Positions 1-12,475 of a DNA stretch of 64,000 nt are shown piece by piece. How positions within the stretch are numbered: the stretch's first letter is position 1; the number at the start of each line of letters is the position of its first letter. This DNA is from Rhyzopertha dominica (taxonomy: Eukaryota; Arthropoda; Insecta; Coleoptera; Bostrichidae), in the NCBI GenBank assembly GCA_025024175.1, contig QCXZ01000137.1:26651327-26715326 (forward strand). Reading direction: 5' to 3'. The notes under the pieces were generated by a model. That model ran no database searches and was not told the DNA's origin. It saw only the letters and a list, made by a program, of their open reading frames with translations. The translations under genes and the position numbers were made by a program.

Positions 1-1613
1 TATACGGACGTGCTCTTTCCTGATGCCAGATTTTTTGAGGATTTAAAACGAGCACTGCAATTGACAAGATAGTAATCGAAGAGCAGTAATTTAAAATTTC
101 TCTTGATAAAATACGGTTCAATCTATAGAAGTTAAAATTCACCATAATTTTTTAAGCAAAATTATATTTCTAAATTGTTACAGTTATCAGTTATTTTTTT
201 TAAATCAGTGATGATTATTTCGCTTCAATTGAAAAAAAGAATAATTACAATCTGTTATACACTGCTGCAAATTTAAGGTTTTAGTTCACCACGCCTCTTA
301 AAGTTTTATTGTGTGAATTGCAGGTTTTGCTGTTTGACATAAATGTATATAATATTATCTAACATCAACAAATACATACTTGTCCTTTAACTTCATATCT
401 TAGGATGTTTAAAACCATTATCTTTTAAAACTGAACATGTTATTATCTATAAAGCGTGTAGGTAATTATCTGGATGTATCTCTTATATTTATCTATAATC
501 TGACTTATTTTTTGTACAGTTTTATTGCGGAACAAGCTAATAAGTGATGCTCTCTATATTAGGATTTGCAATACTTGCATCATTCTTGAGATTGAGCGGT
601 AACTTAAAATATGTTCGTTGAATATAACTGAAGTACTTTAACAAGTAGATAAATTAATTAAAATATATGTATGCAGCTATAATGACACTATACTTTTTTT
701 ATTGCACCTAATTAATTCAACATTGTAAATTAAATGTAATTAAGCAATTCGTCCAAATAATGTAAAAGTTAAGGTTAAAGATATACATTTCCTTTAGATC
801 TAAACGAGGATCTAAACCAGGGTTGATCCAAAACTCTTTGGCAGTAAGGAGTAAAGAGTATGCCTCAAAGGGGTTAAAAGGCTTGGAGGCCTGAATGAAT
901 AAAATAAACATTAATGAGAAATAGAATTGGAAAGTAATTCAAATTTATAATGCAATGAAATACCTTTGCTAATATATATGTTGTCTCTTGAAGACCGATT
1001 GCTGTTATTGTAAGCGCATTCGGTATCTAATCTATCAACATACAGAAGTACAGTTTACGTTGAAATACTTTTAGTAGGCAATTTTATAATAAAAAAAAAT
1101 CTGCCAAACCATTTTCAAGGTAGGTACCTACAAGGTGTGGGTGGGTACGCGTGTAATGAACTGTACCTTTATATCGTATTCATACCTAGATTTACACTAA
1201 ACGTTGCTGTCTTTTTTCTGCTTACACAACTCAAAGTGTGAACTATATAAAACACGGCATTGGCAAGCGTTAATATCTGGTATCGTGATGTCGCTGTTCT
1301 CGGTATAATTGATTGAAATGGATTTCTTGTCACATATTACGAGTTTACTTTTTTCAATTTAATTTCACTGGCTTGAGAAACGAGGTGGGTTACGTTTCTA
1401 AACAACACTAGTAACCCGAACAATCAAAACTCCTACCTGCAAAAAGAATGCGAGTCCGTCGGTTAACTCGAGAGTATTATCGATGCATTATCTGGTAGGT
1501 AAAGGCAATAATGTTTTGATCACTGAAACTGAAATGCATCAGAGAGAAAAAAATCACATTATCCTACAACTCTTTCTTTATTAATATATATAATATAATT
1601 TAATATCAACCAG
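1..1613. other. A+T-rich sequence, no feature recognised
   Basis: Read on both strands. There are only short chance reading frames, homopolymer runs and no repeat that I could match elsewhere in the window. The last 50 bases end in a pyrimidine/A+T tract and a CAG that may be the splice acceptor of the exon described next. Confidence 0.5.
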
Positions 1614-1756
1614 GTCGAGAGTGTTCCATCCAGCAACAATCTCCTCCGACAATAACGTATGACCCCGGCGAAGAAATATCCAAGAAGCTGCTCAGTTTGT
1701 AAGGTAGTGCAATACCCTCATAATCTATATGCAAGAAACTGTACAAATAAAATAAA
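1614..1756 (+). CDS. possible 3'-terminal coding exon, product unknown
   Basis: A CAG acceptor at 1611-1613 is followed by an open frame from 1616 that runs 28 codons to a TAA at 1700-1702. The peptide begins RECSIQQQSPP, continues with an acidic YDPGEE segment and ends SKKLLSL. Its codon and residue mix looks like protein rather than A+T-rich noise. Two overlapping AATAAA signals follow at 1746 and 1751, 44 bases after the stop, as expected for a short 3' UTR. The family is not recognised. No upstream exon of the same gene could be identified, and the intron upstream would have to be long. It could instead be a chance frame. The acceptor, frame and polyadenylation signal are seen directly; that they form an exon is inference. 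Confidence 0.38.
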
Positions 1757-3296
1757 AGTAGTAGAAGAAACAAAAAACCTACCTTTTCTTTCTCGGATGG
1801 TCGAGGGTAGTTGCATGAAAACTATGAACATGTATTAGCGAGGTGGTAGAATCCAGCTAAGCGGAATAAATAAGCTCTTCAAAAGAATCAAAACTTATCC
1901 ATAAAACTAATCGAAAATCGAGCACGCACTTTAATTTACCTGAATAACTCCGGCTTAGCCAATATTCCAAATTTTACGAAAATTTTAAGCGACTCTTTAC
2001 CTCTGCATGTGCGATGGAAAATTAAAGTATTTTGTGCCCGATAAAAGGAAATTCGAAGAAAAAGGCGGCACAAGAAATGCCAAACGACTGACGGACAGAA
2101 AACACGTCTATACAAAGAGGCAACCAACTATAACTAGCGGCAACGATGCTAATTGATAAACCACTGCACCCCTTTCTAAACATTAAATTCACAAACGCAA
2201 GTTTTAATTGTTAAAAGTGCTCATTAAAATTAACCATTTTCCGAAATGTTGAACTATAACTCTTATTCATTTTACACGTAATGACTAAAACGAATATTAC
2301 AGAACATTCTAAAATTCGGGGTTGGGTACCTGAGTATCTGCTTAAAAGATCGGTAAATAAGGTTGCCATAGTGTAGGTGTTATTATTAGAACATTATAGA
2401 TNAATTGTGCTAGCTTTAATTTAGCCTTTTTAGGAGAATTATAGAAAGTATTGGCACTTAGCATAAACGGGTGAAATATTGCTCTGGTAAGGGGAAGTCT
2501 GATTACACTTATATACGTATATCAGCTTTGTTCCGGTTTATAGTGAGAATTTCAGAAGTGTTAAGCCCAAAACCATATTTTGCACTTCTGTAGGTGCCTC
2601 TGAATAATTTCCTCTGATTGAATAATAATGGAAATAAACAAAACAACTATAGCCCAAAACATGGAACAAGCCAGAGGCTAAAACGTAAATGGCGGATTAG
2701 AGAATTTGGAATTCGAAGACTCACTATTTTTTAATCGTTGCTAGGCTTTAAACAGCAAAACTCATTTGACATTGCCACTTGTTTTACTGCTTCGGAAAGT
2801 ATAAATGGAAGAAATATTGCATTTAAGCGGTAAATGGGAAATTTAATTTTAATTTAAATATTAGTTGTTTTTAAGCTCATTTTAGAGCAAGTGCTTGCTT
2901 GGTTTTAAGGAACATTTGCCGTCCTAATTAGACACACCGTCAAAGATGAAAGGACTTCGCTTTGAGATATAGGATAGTTGGTAACTTATAACTTAGAGCT
3001 GACTTTTCAGCCATCTAGGAGCCCGTTGACAGTGCTTGTGGGAGTTTACGAAACGTTAATATGACAATTCAACGAACTGAATTCAGTTATTTCTTTCGAA
3101 ACACTGTACCTATGCTTAAACAGGTGCATTTAAAACATCATCCGTTGAAGCAGCGTTTCTCCGTGGAAGACTTACAAAAACATTCTTCGAAGACACTACT
3201 TTATAATCTAAATGACTAAATTCTAAAAGAATGTAGTCTAGGAAATTTTTATAGAATTACGCTGTACAAGTCATGTGTAATAGTAATGTAAAAATT
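1757..3296. other. no feature recognised
   Basis: A+T-rich sequence with one N at 2402. A minus-strand frame at 1936-2127 has no recognisable motif and is not supported as a gene. Confidence 0.4.
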
Positions 3297-3390
3297 ATAA
3301 AAAAATATTTACAAAAAATCACATTATTTGTGAAATATTTTAGTTTAAAAAAAACCTCCAGCTTGACATATCACTTAAGGTAATTGACCA
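3297..3390 (+). repeat. decayed fragment of the family A TIR element
   Basis: The text around AAAAATATTTACAAAAAATC and the later CTTGACATATCACTTAAGGT matches, with drift, the right arm of the foldback elements at 14348-15316 and 59371-60390 (AATTTGACATTTAACTTAAGG there). Only about 90 bases survive and no terminus is present, so it is a relic of one arm. Confidence 0.4.
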
Positions 3391-4129
3391 ACACCCATTT
3401 CTATTTTATGGTAGTAAGAATTTTTATTTGTGATGTAATGGTGTATATGTGTGGGCAAAATTTAGTACAAGAATCTGCAAATGTTGTAACAGTCGTGACT
3501 TAAACAAAAGTATTAATAGTTAAATAACGTATACATCCACAAATTATGGAGAGCTCAAAGTAAATAAGAGGAAATGCATACAACGTACTATCGCGGATTT
3601 TGAAAATGAAACGACCAAGGCGTTTTTTTCCGCTTTAGAAGCAAGACTTCTTATAAATTTAGGCAACATATTTACCACAGGATGGCACTATTACTGGGCA
3701 ACAATATGTGTTCGGTTAATAGTTATATATTTTTTACCAGGAAATAAATTATCTCGCGTACACAACCCTCTTAGATCGTATCATTTTCAAAGTCCATCTC
3801 TGTACACCTTAGCCAGCTAACTCAGTGGACTGCAAAATGGCGGGCGATTAAGCTTTGGTATTTGATAATAGTAAATAGTAAAGGGCTGAAACGGGTGCGA
3901 CCTCACACCAATAGCACAGCGTTCTTATTGCACGTGATTATTTAGACCATCATTTATCACTTTTAAATAATTACGCGTTGTTTTTTTTGCCGTCCTTACT
4001 GCATGTAGTTCTAACAAAATAGAACACGTAATATCGTATACTATTGTTTTACATTTTAAAATTATGTGGTGATCGAACTAGCAGCTGATGGTGTATATAG
4101 CCATAGATGTTATTTTGTCGGCTATTAAA
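3391..4129. other. no feature recognised
   Basis: A+T-rich sequence without a supported frame, repeat or structured element. Confidence 0.4.
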
Positions 4130-4830
4130 TCATCGCACCTGGTTGTATCAGATTTGACCGGAGATAGCATCTGGCTGATATGACGGAACGCTTGTATATC
4201 TTATTATTGATTTGTCTTCCCGCCTTGCCGAAACGCTGTGCCCTGACATTACATTTGGCTTTTGTTTGAGCGTTTGAGCTATTCCGACGTCGTTTTATCA
4301 CATCGGCGGTTAAACGTTCTGTTTTATTGTCGGCTTTAATGGTTTGCTGGCCTATCGATACATTATTGTTGTTGACTGCACGTTCGCTGTAAAGTTTAAT
4401 CTAAATTTTGACTGCTTCCGTTGCGCGTCCCATGAGAACCGCACTGCAATAATAAACGGTGCATATTTGTTTGTACTGTTTTTAATGTGTTGGCGTACGC
4501 GCCTAATGAAAATAAACCGTCTATTAATTGAATTGCCGCTTCCAAATTTAGTTTGTTTTTTTTTTTATTGCCGTGTATTTTCTCCTGCACTCATTCTGCT
4601 GGTGGTTATTAGCTGTAACGGGAGGTACGCGAAACGCAATTTCCAGGGGCATGCTAATTGCGCCTAATAAGGTCCGTATTAAGTGCTTGGTAGTTTAATG
4701 GCCATTCAGATTTGCGAACATGGGCGCAACTTTCGGGTAATTGTTTCACAGAATCGCGTGCCCAAGTTCTGATATCGGTTCTTGCGTTATTTTGCCGCAT
4801 ACTTGTGGAACGAACACCTAATATTACTAA
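4130..4830. other. CpG-richer non-repetitive island
   Basis: Compared with its flanks this stretch has more G+C and many intact CpG dinucleotides (for example GACGTCG, GGCGTACGCG and CCGTTGCGCG), and it matches no repeat in the window. A 107-codon plus-strand frame (4344-4667) and a minus-strand frame overlap here, but neither shows a domain and both are rich in hydrophobic and aromatic runs typical of A+T-driven frames. Preserved CpG in a repeat-laden region may mark a conserved noncoding or regulatory element. That is inference from composition only. Confidence 0.28.
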
Positions 4831-7800
4831 GTTAGAACCGTAAGAAATTGCTTAGAATTATTAATGTATGTTTTAGGTGTTAGGTGATCATGTTGTCTCC
4901 AGGTGAATTAACAATTAAGTCGCACTTCTATTATGAACAAAGACCTTGCTTTAAATTAAATAATAATTGTAAAAAAAACTTGCAACTAGGAAGTTTATGG
5001 TATTAATAGGACTTGATATAATACGGCGTAATCAATTGATTGATTAATTCGGTAATAATCAATTTATGAATATGTAAAGCAAAACACACAATTTTTATTG
5101 CGTAAATTATTTCCTGAAAATGCAATAGTGTTACAATTAATTTTAAATACTCCTAGGTGGAAATGAATAGTATTTTATTATTTTTACCCTTTACTAACGA
5201 CGCGACGGGCTCTGAGTCTTATTGTGTGCCAGTATGAGTGCCCTAATTCCCAGTTTTATCAAGTTCAGGCACATGCATTGAGCGCAATATACTTAAAAGT
5301 ATTAGGTTTGTAATGTAACATGTCATTGTCTATACAGATTTGAATTGAAATGTGATCTTCTGATACTTGCCTATGTTTTGTTATTTTAAATTAAACTTAA
5401 CTCGGATGAACTGGTTATTAGCGTAAATAGGAAGCTTTGATGTAATCTTAATAATAATAGGAAACAATCTGAAAACACCCAATTTATTAACAAACAAAAT
5501 TCAAACTTAGGCTAGGCCTGTGTTATATACCACTCTCACTCGCAAGACTCAAAGCTAAAGTGATTTTTTTTTGCTATAGCCGACTGCGGGTACTGTGGCC
5601 TTTTGCGGGAGGCAACTTAGCTAAATGTGCAAAAATATTATTTTGTTTACCAGATACTTGGGCAGATACAGGAGAAAATATTACTGTAGCATAATACTTT
5701 TACAACGCACCGCGTATACCTAACTGTTGTTGAGACGATACAGCTAACGAAGTATGTCCCAGAAGACGAAGAAAATCACAGGTTACTATGGAAACAACAA
5801 TTTGTTTAACATCTTGTTTTAATGAGTATACGAGGCGATAATTAATTTAAGTTTGGCAGTTTTTTTTTATTTGTTTACATCGGTATGGCTTATGGCACAC
5901 AAACTAATAGAAACTGGAATAAGTTTTTGAAAATCAGAATATATCGTATGTATTCCTATCAAAGAGTGGAAGACCCAAAGTTTTTAATAGAGCAAGATCT
6001 GAAAGCACTAGTAAGAAGACCGAAAAATACACTTGGTACTGTAGTACGGTACTATCCAGAATCCCGTAATCTTGTTTTGTACTAAGAAGGTCATGATTAT
6101 GGATGACGAAAAGTAAAATGAAGAGAAATAACGTTTTATATAGCGACAATATTGTAGATATCTTTAAAAATGACAAATACTTATAAACAAAAAGCCGATT
6201 GTTGGTATGGTGCGCAATTTTCATGATGGGCATATTCAAACATTTTGTTAGTCGATAAAGAGTTGATTCCCTGAATCGATCGATAACTGTCTTATAAAAA
6301 TTAATTTTATTGAAGAAGGGTGATTTTACGTTTTAGTCAGATCTTGTTTTCCGTCACTATGCGAGACAAACTCAAAATTGGCTGGTTGACCACAACTTAT
6401 TCGAAACGACAATCATCTCCCCTAACCTTCCCCAGGCTCGCCCCGTAGAAGATTTTTGGGTACTCGTACCACGAAAAGTTTAAGATGGAGGGTGGAAAGG
6501 AAACTTAATACTAGGTGTCCGTCAAAAGTTGCGCACAGTGTAAGATCAAGATTTTTTTTTTTTAGTTTAAGTTTATAATTTTGTTGCTTATACAACAATT
6601 AATGAAATTTAAAAAGTGCTTTTGAGATTTGTGCCAAAACTTATGAGATTTAGGCATACGAACGCAGAGCTAAGAAAATAACAAAGAGTTCGAAAAACAA
6701 TTTCGACAGCATATATTAAGAATTCTTGATTAGGTTATTATTTTGCTTAAAAAATTAAGCTGATGCTCGCTTTAAATCTACGTACATAATTTAATTGAAT
6801 TGAATGCCTGTATGCATGAAATAATGTTTGTGTTCACTATGGTGATGGNTTTTGTAATTGTAAATAAAGAGAATTGANATTGTAATGAAGTTGTATTTAG
6901 ACTAAACTTCCTTTAAAAAGCGAATCATTGCGTAATTTTCTGCTATATATGTTTGTTTTTCATTTTTTGCCATGTTGCTGCCACTGTAGTTTTTTCATCA
7001 AGTTTGCTTCAGATTATGTTAGTTGTAGGGCTTTACGATGTATAAACATAATTATAATTTGATTACCCATTTTTAGCTTATACATATATCTCGCGTGATA
7101 TGCTATAATATGGATTCTTCACAGAATATCGTTGGATATGCATAATAATGTTAATAATATTAGCCTTCCTATAATGTTACATATGTATAATAGCGAATTG
7201 TGGCATTTGCGATAAAAAAGTATTTCATTAGGAAGTATGAAGAAACTATTTTGTNTCTCATGGTTAATAATTGTCTTTCTCCAACTTAACATCGACATCA
7301 TTCCGTGCTGCATAAAAATTCTCTAAAGCTCTAGTTTATAAGCAAGTAGCTTATGTGCAGAAAATTTGAAATGTACGAATTCCACAAGTAGAACGGTTGT
7401 GTGGAAGAGCACTGAAAACAAATGGTCTACACGTAAAATCTGGTAACTGCTTTATAGTAGATATTATGTTGTTCAAAACACTTTACCATTTTGAAGTTGA
7501 ATTACAAAAACTAAAACATATTTTTACAGAAGGTCTAAAAAATCTATGAAAGGGGCTTATCAAAACTTCATGCCGCCATTTTCAAACAACTGAAGCAGCT
7601 CTCTGTAGTTTATTAGTAAATTTCGTATCAACTTGTATCGATCCATCGCGTCACAAAGTAAAAACGGCACTTGCTTTCGTTTAAAATGTCTTTTTTTCTG
7701 AATTTTCGTGGAATGTTTAGTTCAAATTCCTATATTAAATATTATGTCCTTACTGCATGTTTTTGGCTAGTCATGTTGGACTTAAGAAAACTTGCTTTAA

Positions 7801-9531
7801 GAATACATCATAAAGTTTGCTTCTGGAAAGTAATCTTAGATTATAAATGATGTTTTATTTTGCAGTAACAGATAGGTAGGTACGACAATCAACATGTATA
7901 TTATTTTAGCATAATCAGATAACGATACTCTGCAAATATAGAAGTCAACTCTTTTGGAATTAAAAATTGATTGAAACTGTTCCTTCCGTACCAAATAGCT
8001 AAAGACCTTTTTACCTAAAATATGAGCACATGCCTCTTTTTCAGCTTAACTATACATATCTGCAGATTGAACTTGATGCGAAGGCAATTCCACGTTCTAC
8101 ACGACACGTTACTAAAACAGTGGATTTTAAAATATTTTAAACTTCTTTGGACTAGAAAATATTTTTACAACTCCGTTTCCTGAGCAGTTCCCTACAATAT
8201 CTGCAATATTGTGAAAAATTTCGCTAAAAATTTGCGTTCCTATTTCGCTTACAGTGTACACAGTTAAAAGAAATGCAAACGTTTTTTTGGCGCATCAGGT
8301 GACATCGAACCGCATAGATATAAACGAATCAGTCCATTCTTGTGTCCGTGTAGGTAGTATCCACTCCTTATTTACCCATCCAAATGCCCCGCAAACGGGC
8401 TACAAAGAAAGAACTTGTGTTACATAGGAAGATGGGAAACTTTCCACAAATTTGTCGATGGGTAAGTAGGTTTTTGTTGTTTACATTTAGCCACCCAGAC
8501 TAACAATGGCGGCTCCTGAATGAACGTCGCCCTCCCAAAGATAATTGAATTCAATTATATGTACTAACTACGTCGTATATTGATTTTATTTTTCTTACTG
8601 GAACTATTTTTTTATTTCTTTGCAAGTATAGGAAACCAAGTTTCAATGAGCGCAAGCCTTTACCTCCAATGGTTTTATACAGTTGCTGCCATGGTTAACC
8701 GTACCATTCCATTCGAACAAATATTTGCTTGCATATGTCCATTTTGGACTCAGCTGAACGTCCACAGCGTATATGTACTTATTAACTAAAAGTATATGGT
8801 CCATAGTCAGTGTTGCCGTGTTAGTACATTTGCATCAAACGCAGTAGGTTGCAGAATTGCCTTGTGGGTTTGTTACGACGGTATGCAAGAAATAGATTAG
8901 AAGTTAGAACCAGCAGTGCAAACAAACTTTTTTCTTCCCAGAAGCATGAAAATTGCGATAATCAAACAAATATTCGTTATATTTGTACATCACTTGCAAT
9001 CAAAATATCGATACTTTTTCATCTTACATAAATTCTTGGTAAAGGTTTGATTTCTAAATTATTCCGAACAAGACTAAACTAAAACAAATTTGCTTCTATC
9101 TGACAGTATTTTCTGAGCACTCCAGTAGCTTTAGAGCGTTTGTATAAATTCTTTGAATCCAACATTTTTGAAATCTGTTATATGAATAGATGAACAAGGA
9201 CTTAAGTGTAACCAGGTTTAGAGCCACTGGTTTCAAAGGAAACGGAACACTTATCTCGAAACCCAACCCCTAACAAGTAACTGCAGAATTGATCCTTATT
9301 TATGGTGCGTTAAGGGTCGTTGGCACAATGTAGCAAATTATACTACGGTAGATCTTTCTCGGAGAGCGGCTATTGTAGTTTCGCAGAATATTTCTTGAAA
9401 ACGTATTTCTAACGGCACTACCTTTGCGCTTATTTAAAAATGTTTATCGTATATTATATAAGCTCGTATTATAAAGCCGTCCCCATTTTATTGCTTGATC
9501 ACTCAAAGTCAAGTACAAATTTATGAGAATA
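4831..9531. other. long A+T-rich stretch, no feature recognised
   Basis: Nearly 5 kb in which I see no protein motif, no paired inverted arms and no match to the other repeats. A short plus-strand frame at 5885-6085 (66 codons, in a fair translation-start context) has a non-random residue mix, but no family is recognised and no splice context supports it. Single Ns occur at 6849, 6877 and 7255. Confidence 0.4.
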
Positions 9532-9548
9532 AGTGGCGGCTCGTGACC
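9532..9548 (+). repeat. hAT-like transposon terminus (left)
   Basis: AGTGGCGGCTCGTGACC is a typical hAT-style end (CAGTGGCGGCTCGT type), followed by an AAATTGGAGG-like subterminal segment. The inverted partner is at 17417-17434. The 8-bp flanks of the two ends do not match, so they are probably ends of different copies rather than one intact element. Confidence 0.4.
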
Positions 9549-11006
9549 CTCCAAATTGGAGGCGCTCAGTAGTATTCCTCGCACCCTAAACATAACAATT
9601 TATGCCTTCAAAATATTAATTTTTTAAAAATTTTTTACACCCTAAGAATACAATATACAACAGCTATATATTTTATTAAATTCTGGGATACTGTCCACCA
9701 AGCTCTTGGTTTATACACATTTTCCTCTTAAATTCACCCGTACCTAGCAACGTTGCTGCTAAATTTTCTTTCATTTAATAAACTACCACTACCACAGATT
9801 GCGATATTTTGTCTCTTAACAAATCTATTCATTTATTTAAACTATTTGGTTGCATTGAGCATTGTTCTACTGGATCAGTTATTAATATCGCAAGGAACCG
9901 CTTTGGGACCGCTTCAGTTTTGATAAATACAGCTCACAAGCATGTGTAAAAGAACATCAGAAGCGCACTTTTTGGTGCTAACCGTGTTACATTTCAGAAT
10001 ACAGGAAACTTAGTAAACCTTTTTGTCCATATTTATATAAATATCTCGTTTATATACTTACATATAATCCTTGGTTGTTGTAAAGGTATTAAAGTATTTA
10101 ACTTGAGCAATCGAGAAACAACTTGTTATTTGTTATTTTTAGTTTCTTGTAGCTATCCGTATTACACACAGTTTCATTTTTAGTAACATTATTAGACAGC
10201 ACTTGTTACGCAGGATTTTAACGTCATTCGGCTTTGGTGAAAAATCGCCGGTCTAAGGTGGCGTCGGAAGCAGGTTCAAAGCGCACTTTGCAGTGACAAA
10301 AAGTTGTAAAATATAACCCGGTCGTGACGTTGTCTAAATTGCATAGTTTTTGCAGTATGAATGTGCTCTCTATCATTCAACATGCACGTCTGAAAGCGTC
10401 TATATTGCCGCACAGCATTTTAAGCAGCGGACCATATACTTGGCAGATAGGACGACGTGAATATAATAATACGTGCAGGTAATGGAATCCTTTTTCCCGC
10501 TTATTCTTGATTGGGCTATGTACCACTTATAGTTTTAACGAGAAATATCAGCTGGCTTGGTACAATAAAGATTACTAGAAATTAGAGCGAAGTGCTGTTG
10601 AGATGCTACTCGAATAATATGCTAAGTCAGGGCGAAGATATCATATAGGATTGTAGGTAGTATTCAAAGCTGGTATAGAAGAAAATTAATTGATGACGTA
10701 GGTTTTCACAAACAACCCTAGTACAGGGGGTGTTCCATGGTACATCAAGAAGCTGTTGAAGTATCCTTGGCTACAAGCACCCGACAAATAGTGCAAGAAC
10801 AATCACGATGGACAATAATAATAAGAGGTTACTTGATTAAGCTAGGCATGGTTAATAAATGATACACAGAAGTGTAATGCACAGTGTTAGTGTACTTATA
10901 AGCAGTTGCTTGATAATCTCGAATTGTTCGATTATTTCAGCGAATTATTCCTTGGCTGATTTACTGCCTCAATCAAACTAGTTCGGAGTTTTGGAACCAA
11001 AAAATA
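9549..11006. other. no gene recognised; possible hAT remnant at left
   Basis: The first few hundred bases may be hAT interior, but no transposase frame survives. Near 10725 a short GTACAGGGGGTG motif resembles a TIR end without a partner. Nothing else is supported. Confidence 0.35.
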
Positions 11007-11033
11007 TAGGTAGTGTTTCATTTTTAGTTGATC
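11007..11033 (+). repeat. 27-bp direct repeat, left copy
   Basis: The sequence beginning TAGGTAGTG and ending AGTTGATC recurs at 11437-11463 with one mismatch. The two copies bracket the first family C repeat (11040-11384). The pair could be an unusually long target duplication or part of a larger repeat unit. Confidence 0.6.
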
Positions 11034-11039
11034 TTTGCA

Positions 11040-11384
11040 GTAGGCTGCTATATAAATGTAGGAAAATTTATAAACAGAATCGGAATTATACCATGAGAAC
11101 AACCAACTAACAAAAAATTGTTGTCATGTTATCTAAGTTTATCGAAAAGTGTACAGAAACTTCCTTCCGAGTGCAGTAGAGTCAACAGAGGGTGTACCCA
11201 GTACTGTCGATATTTTTATATTTTGCGGGTGTGTGTGAAAACGCCCTTTATGGAGAAGACTGACGACGTGCTGACTCCAGGTACTTATTTTTTTTATATT
11301 TTATTTTTTTTTCAAGACAGCGTGCTTGACCTAACCCACTGGCAGCTGGTCAGGTGCGGCAAGTGAGGCACAACCTCACGATAA
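11040..11384 (+). repeat. dispersed repeat family C, short copy
   Basis: This aligns closely with 16059-16596: both start GTAGGCTGCTATATAAATG, share CCATGAGAACAACCAACTAA and AGAGTCAACAGAGGGTGTAC, and end GGCAAGTGAGGCACAACCTC plus A(C/T)GATAA. The 3' end forms a GTGAGG/CCTCAC hairpin. This copy lacks about 190 internal bases present in the other. No coding motif is visible, and the 60-80 codon frames inside it differ between copies and are not conserved as protein. The element class is unknown; it could be a nonautonomous element or a satellite-like unit. Confidence 0.75.
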
Positions 11385-11436
11385 GTTCCATACCATATTT
11401 CAATTTAATAAAAATATTTGCTTGTATTAGAATTAC

Positions 11437-11463
11437 TAGGTAGTGATTCATTTTTAGTTGATC
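11437..11463 (+). repeat. 27-bp direct repeat, right copy
   Basis: Second copy of the 11007-11033 repeat (26 of 27 bases identical), 53 bases beyond the end of family C copy 1. Confidence 0.6.
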
Positions 11464-11700
11464 CGTGAGGCCGATTTAAAAGAATGAATGCTGCCTATAT
11501 AACTATATCTAACCTTTACGATCAGTCCAAGTCTAGTGTTGCTAATTTTTTTAATCAATTTTATAAATTTAAATTAACTATTTTTTTAAATTTGACGAAC
11601 TCTTTAATAACACGTAGAGTAATTGGACACACAATTACTCATCTATCGCATTCGAAATAAAAATTTCGTCTTTGAAACTTGGTGTCAACCATCGTCTTNA

Positions 11701-12327
11701 GCTGAAATACAATGCAGAGGCCGTATTCGGCACTCTATCTAAAAAAATCTGTTACGTACATATTTAACCAGTGATTCTAGAGTTCTAGCCATTGAAAAGA
11801 TCTTTTTTGCAATTTGAATTTTTTTCATATTAATTTAATTGCTAACTAAATGTGGGCTTAGTCAAAAGTATGAAATAACCAATTTATTTCTCTAAATAAT
11901 TATTTTACTTTTATTCAAATAAACAACGAAAATCGTAGAAGCTACTAATAAGTCGCGACAATGAATGATTTCCCCAGTCAGAGTCCTTCTGAAGAAGCCG
12001 ACAGTATGATCGGCGAAACGTCAAGAGCAAATTCTACGACCACGGCATCAAACCCGGAAGAACCTTCTTTTTTGTTTATTTGAATAAAATTAAAATTCAT
12101 ATTTAGAGAAATAAATTGGTTATTTCATACCTTTGACTAAGCCCACATTTAGTTAGCAATTATATTAATATGAAAAAAATTTACATTACAAAAATATGTT
12201 TCTCTGATGATGGTACATGGTAAAGATCTTTTCAATGGCCAGAACTCTAGAATCACTGGTTAAATTTGTACGTAATAGATTTTTTAAGATAGAGTGCCAA
12301 ATAAGACCTTCTGCGTTGCATTTCAGT
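11701..12327. mobile_element. Penelope-like foldback element relic
   Basis: Two arms of about 200-230 bases are inverted copies of each other. The left arm contains GGCACTCTATCT, CCAGTGATTCTAGAG, AAAAGATCTTTT and TGTGGGCTTAGTCAAAAG, and the right arm carries the complements in reverse order. The central loop (about 11935-12070) holds a hairpin, GCCGA/TCGGC, preceded by CTGAAGA and followed by GAAACGTC, then AACCCGGAAGAACC. That core-plus-trailer arrangement is characteristic of the ends of Penelope-like retroelements. No GIY-YIG or reverse transcriptase sequence is present, so only the structured terminal portion in inverted duplication remains. Confidence 0.6.
11989..12022 (+). ncRNA. hammerhead-like motif of Penelope-type end
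   Basis: CTGAAGA at 11989-11995 fits the CUGANGA core. Stem II is 11997-12001 paired with 12010-12014, followed by GAAAC and GTC at 12015-12022. ACGT is self-complementary, as in minimal dimer-type hammerheads. One extra A (11996) lies between the core and stem II, and stem I has only about three pairs (CTT/AAG), so self-cleavage by this copy is doubtful. Confidence 0.45.
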
Positions 12328-12354
12328 TCAACTTTGCATTTCAATCAGTTTCAG

Positions 12355-12475
12355 CTTTATTAACACACCAATTATATACTAACATATTGATAATCATGAC
12401 ACGCATGCCCTAGTAGGGGCTCGAACCCGCGAGGCCTCCAGTCCCAGAAGCCGATGTGCAATGTACAGGGTGAGC
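12355..12475 (-). mobile_element. tRNA-derived SINE, distal part (interrupted)
   Basis: On the minus strand this carries a B box, GGGTTCGAGCCC (12417-12428 on the plus strand). Its A-box half, TGGTTCAGTAC, lies about 1 kb away at 13433-13456. The two halves are separated by the family B element. Joining the halves gives a continuous tRNA-like head with an A+T-rich tail ending near an AATAAA, typical of an insect SINE. Confidence 0.6.
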
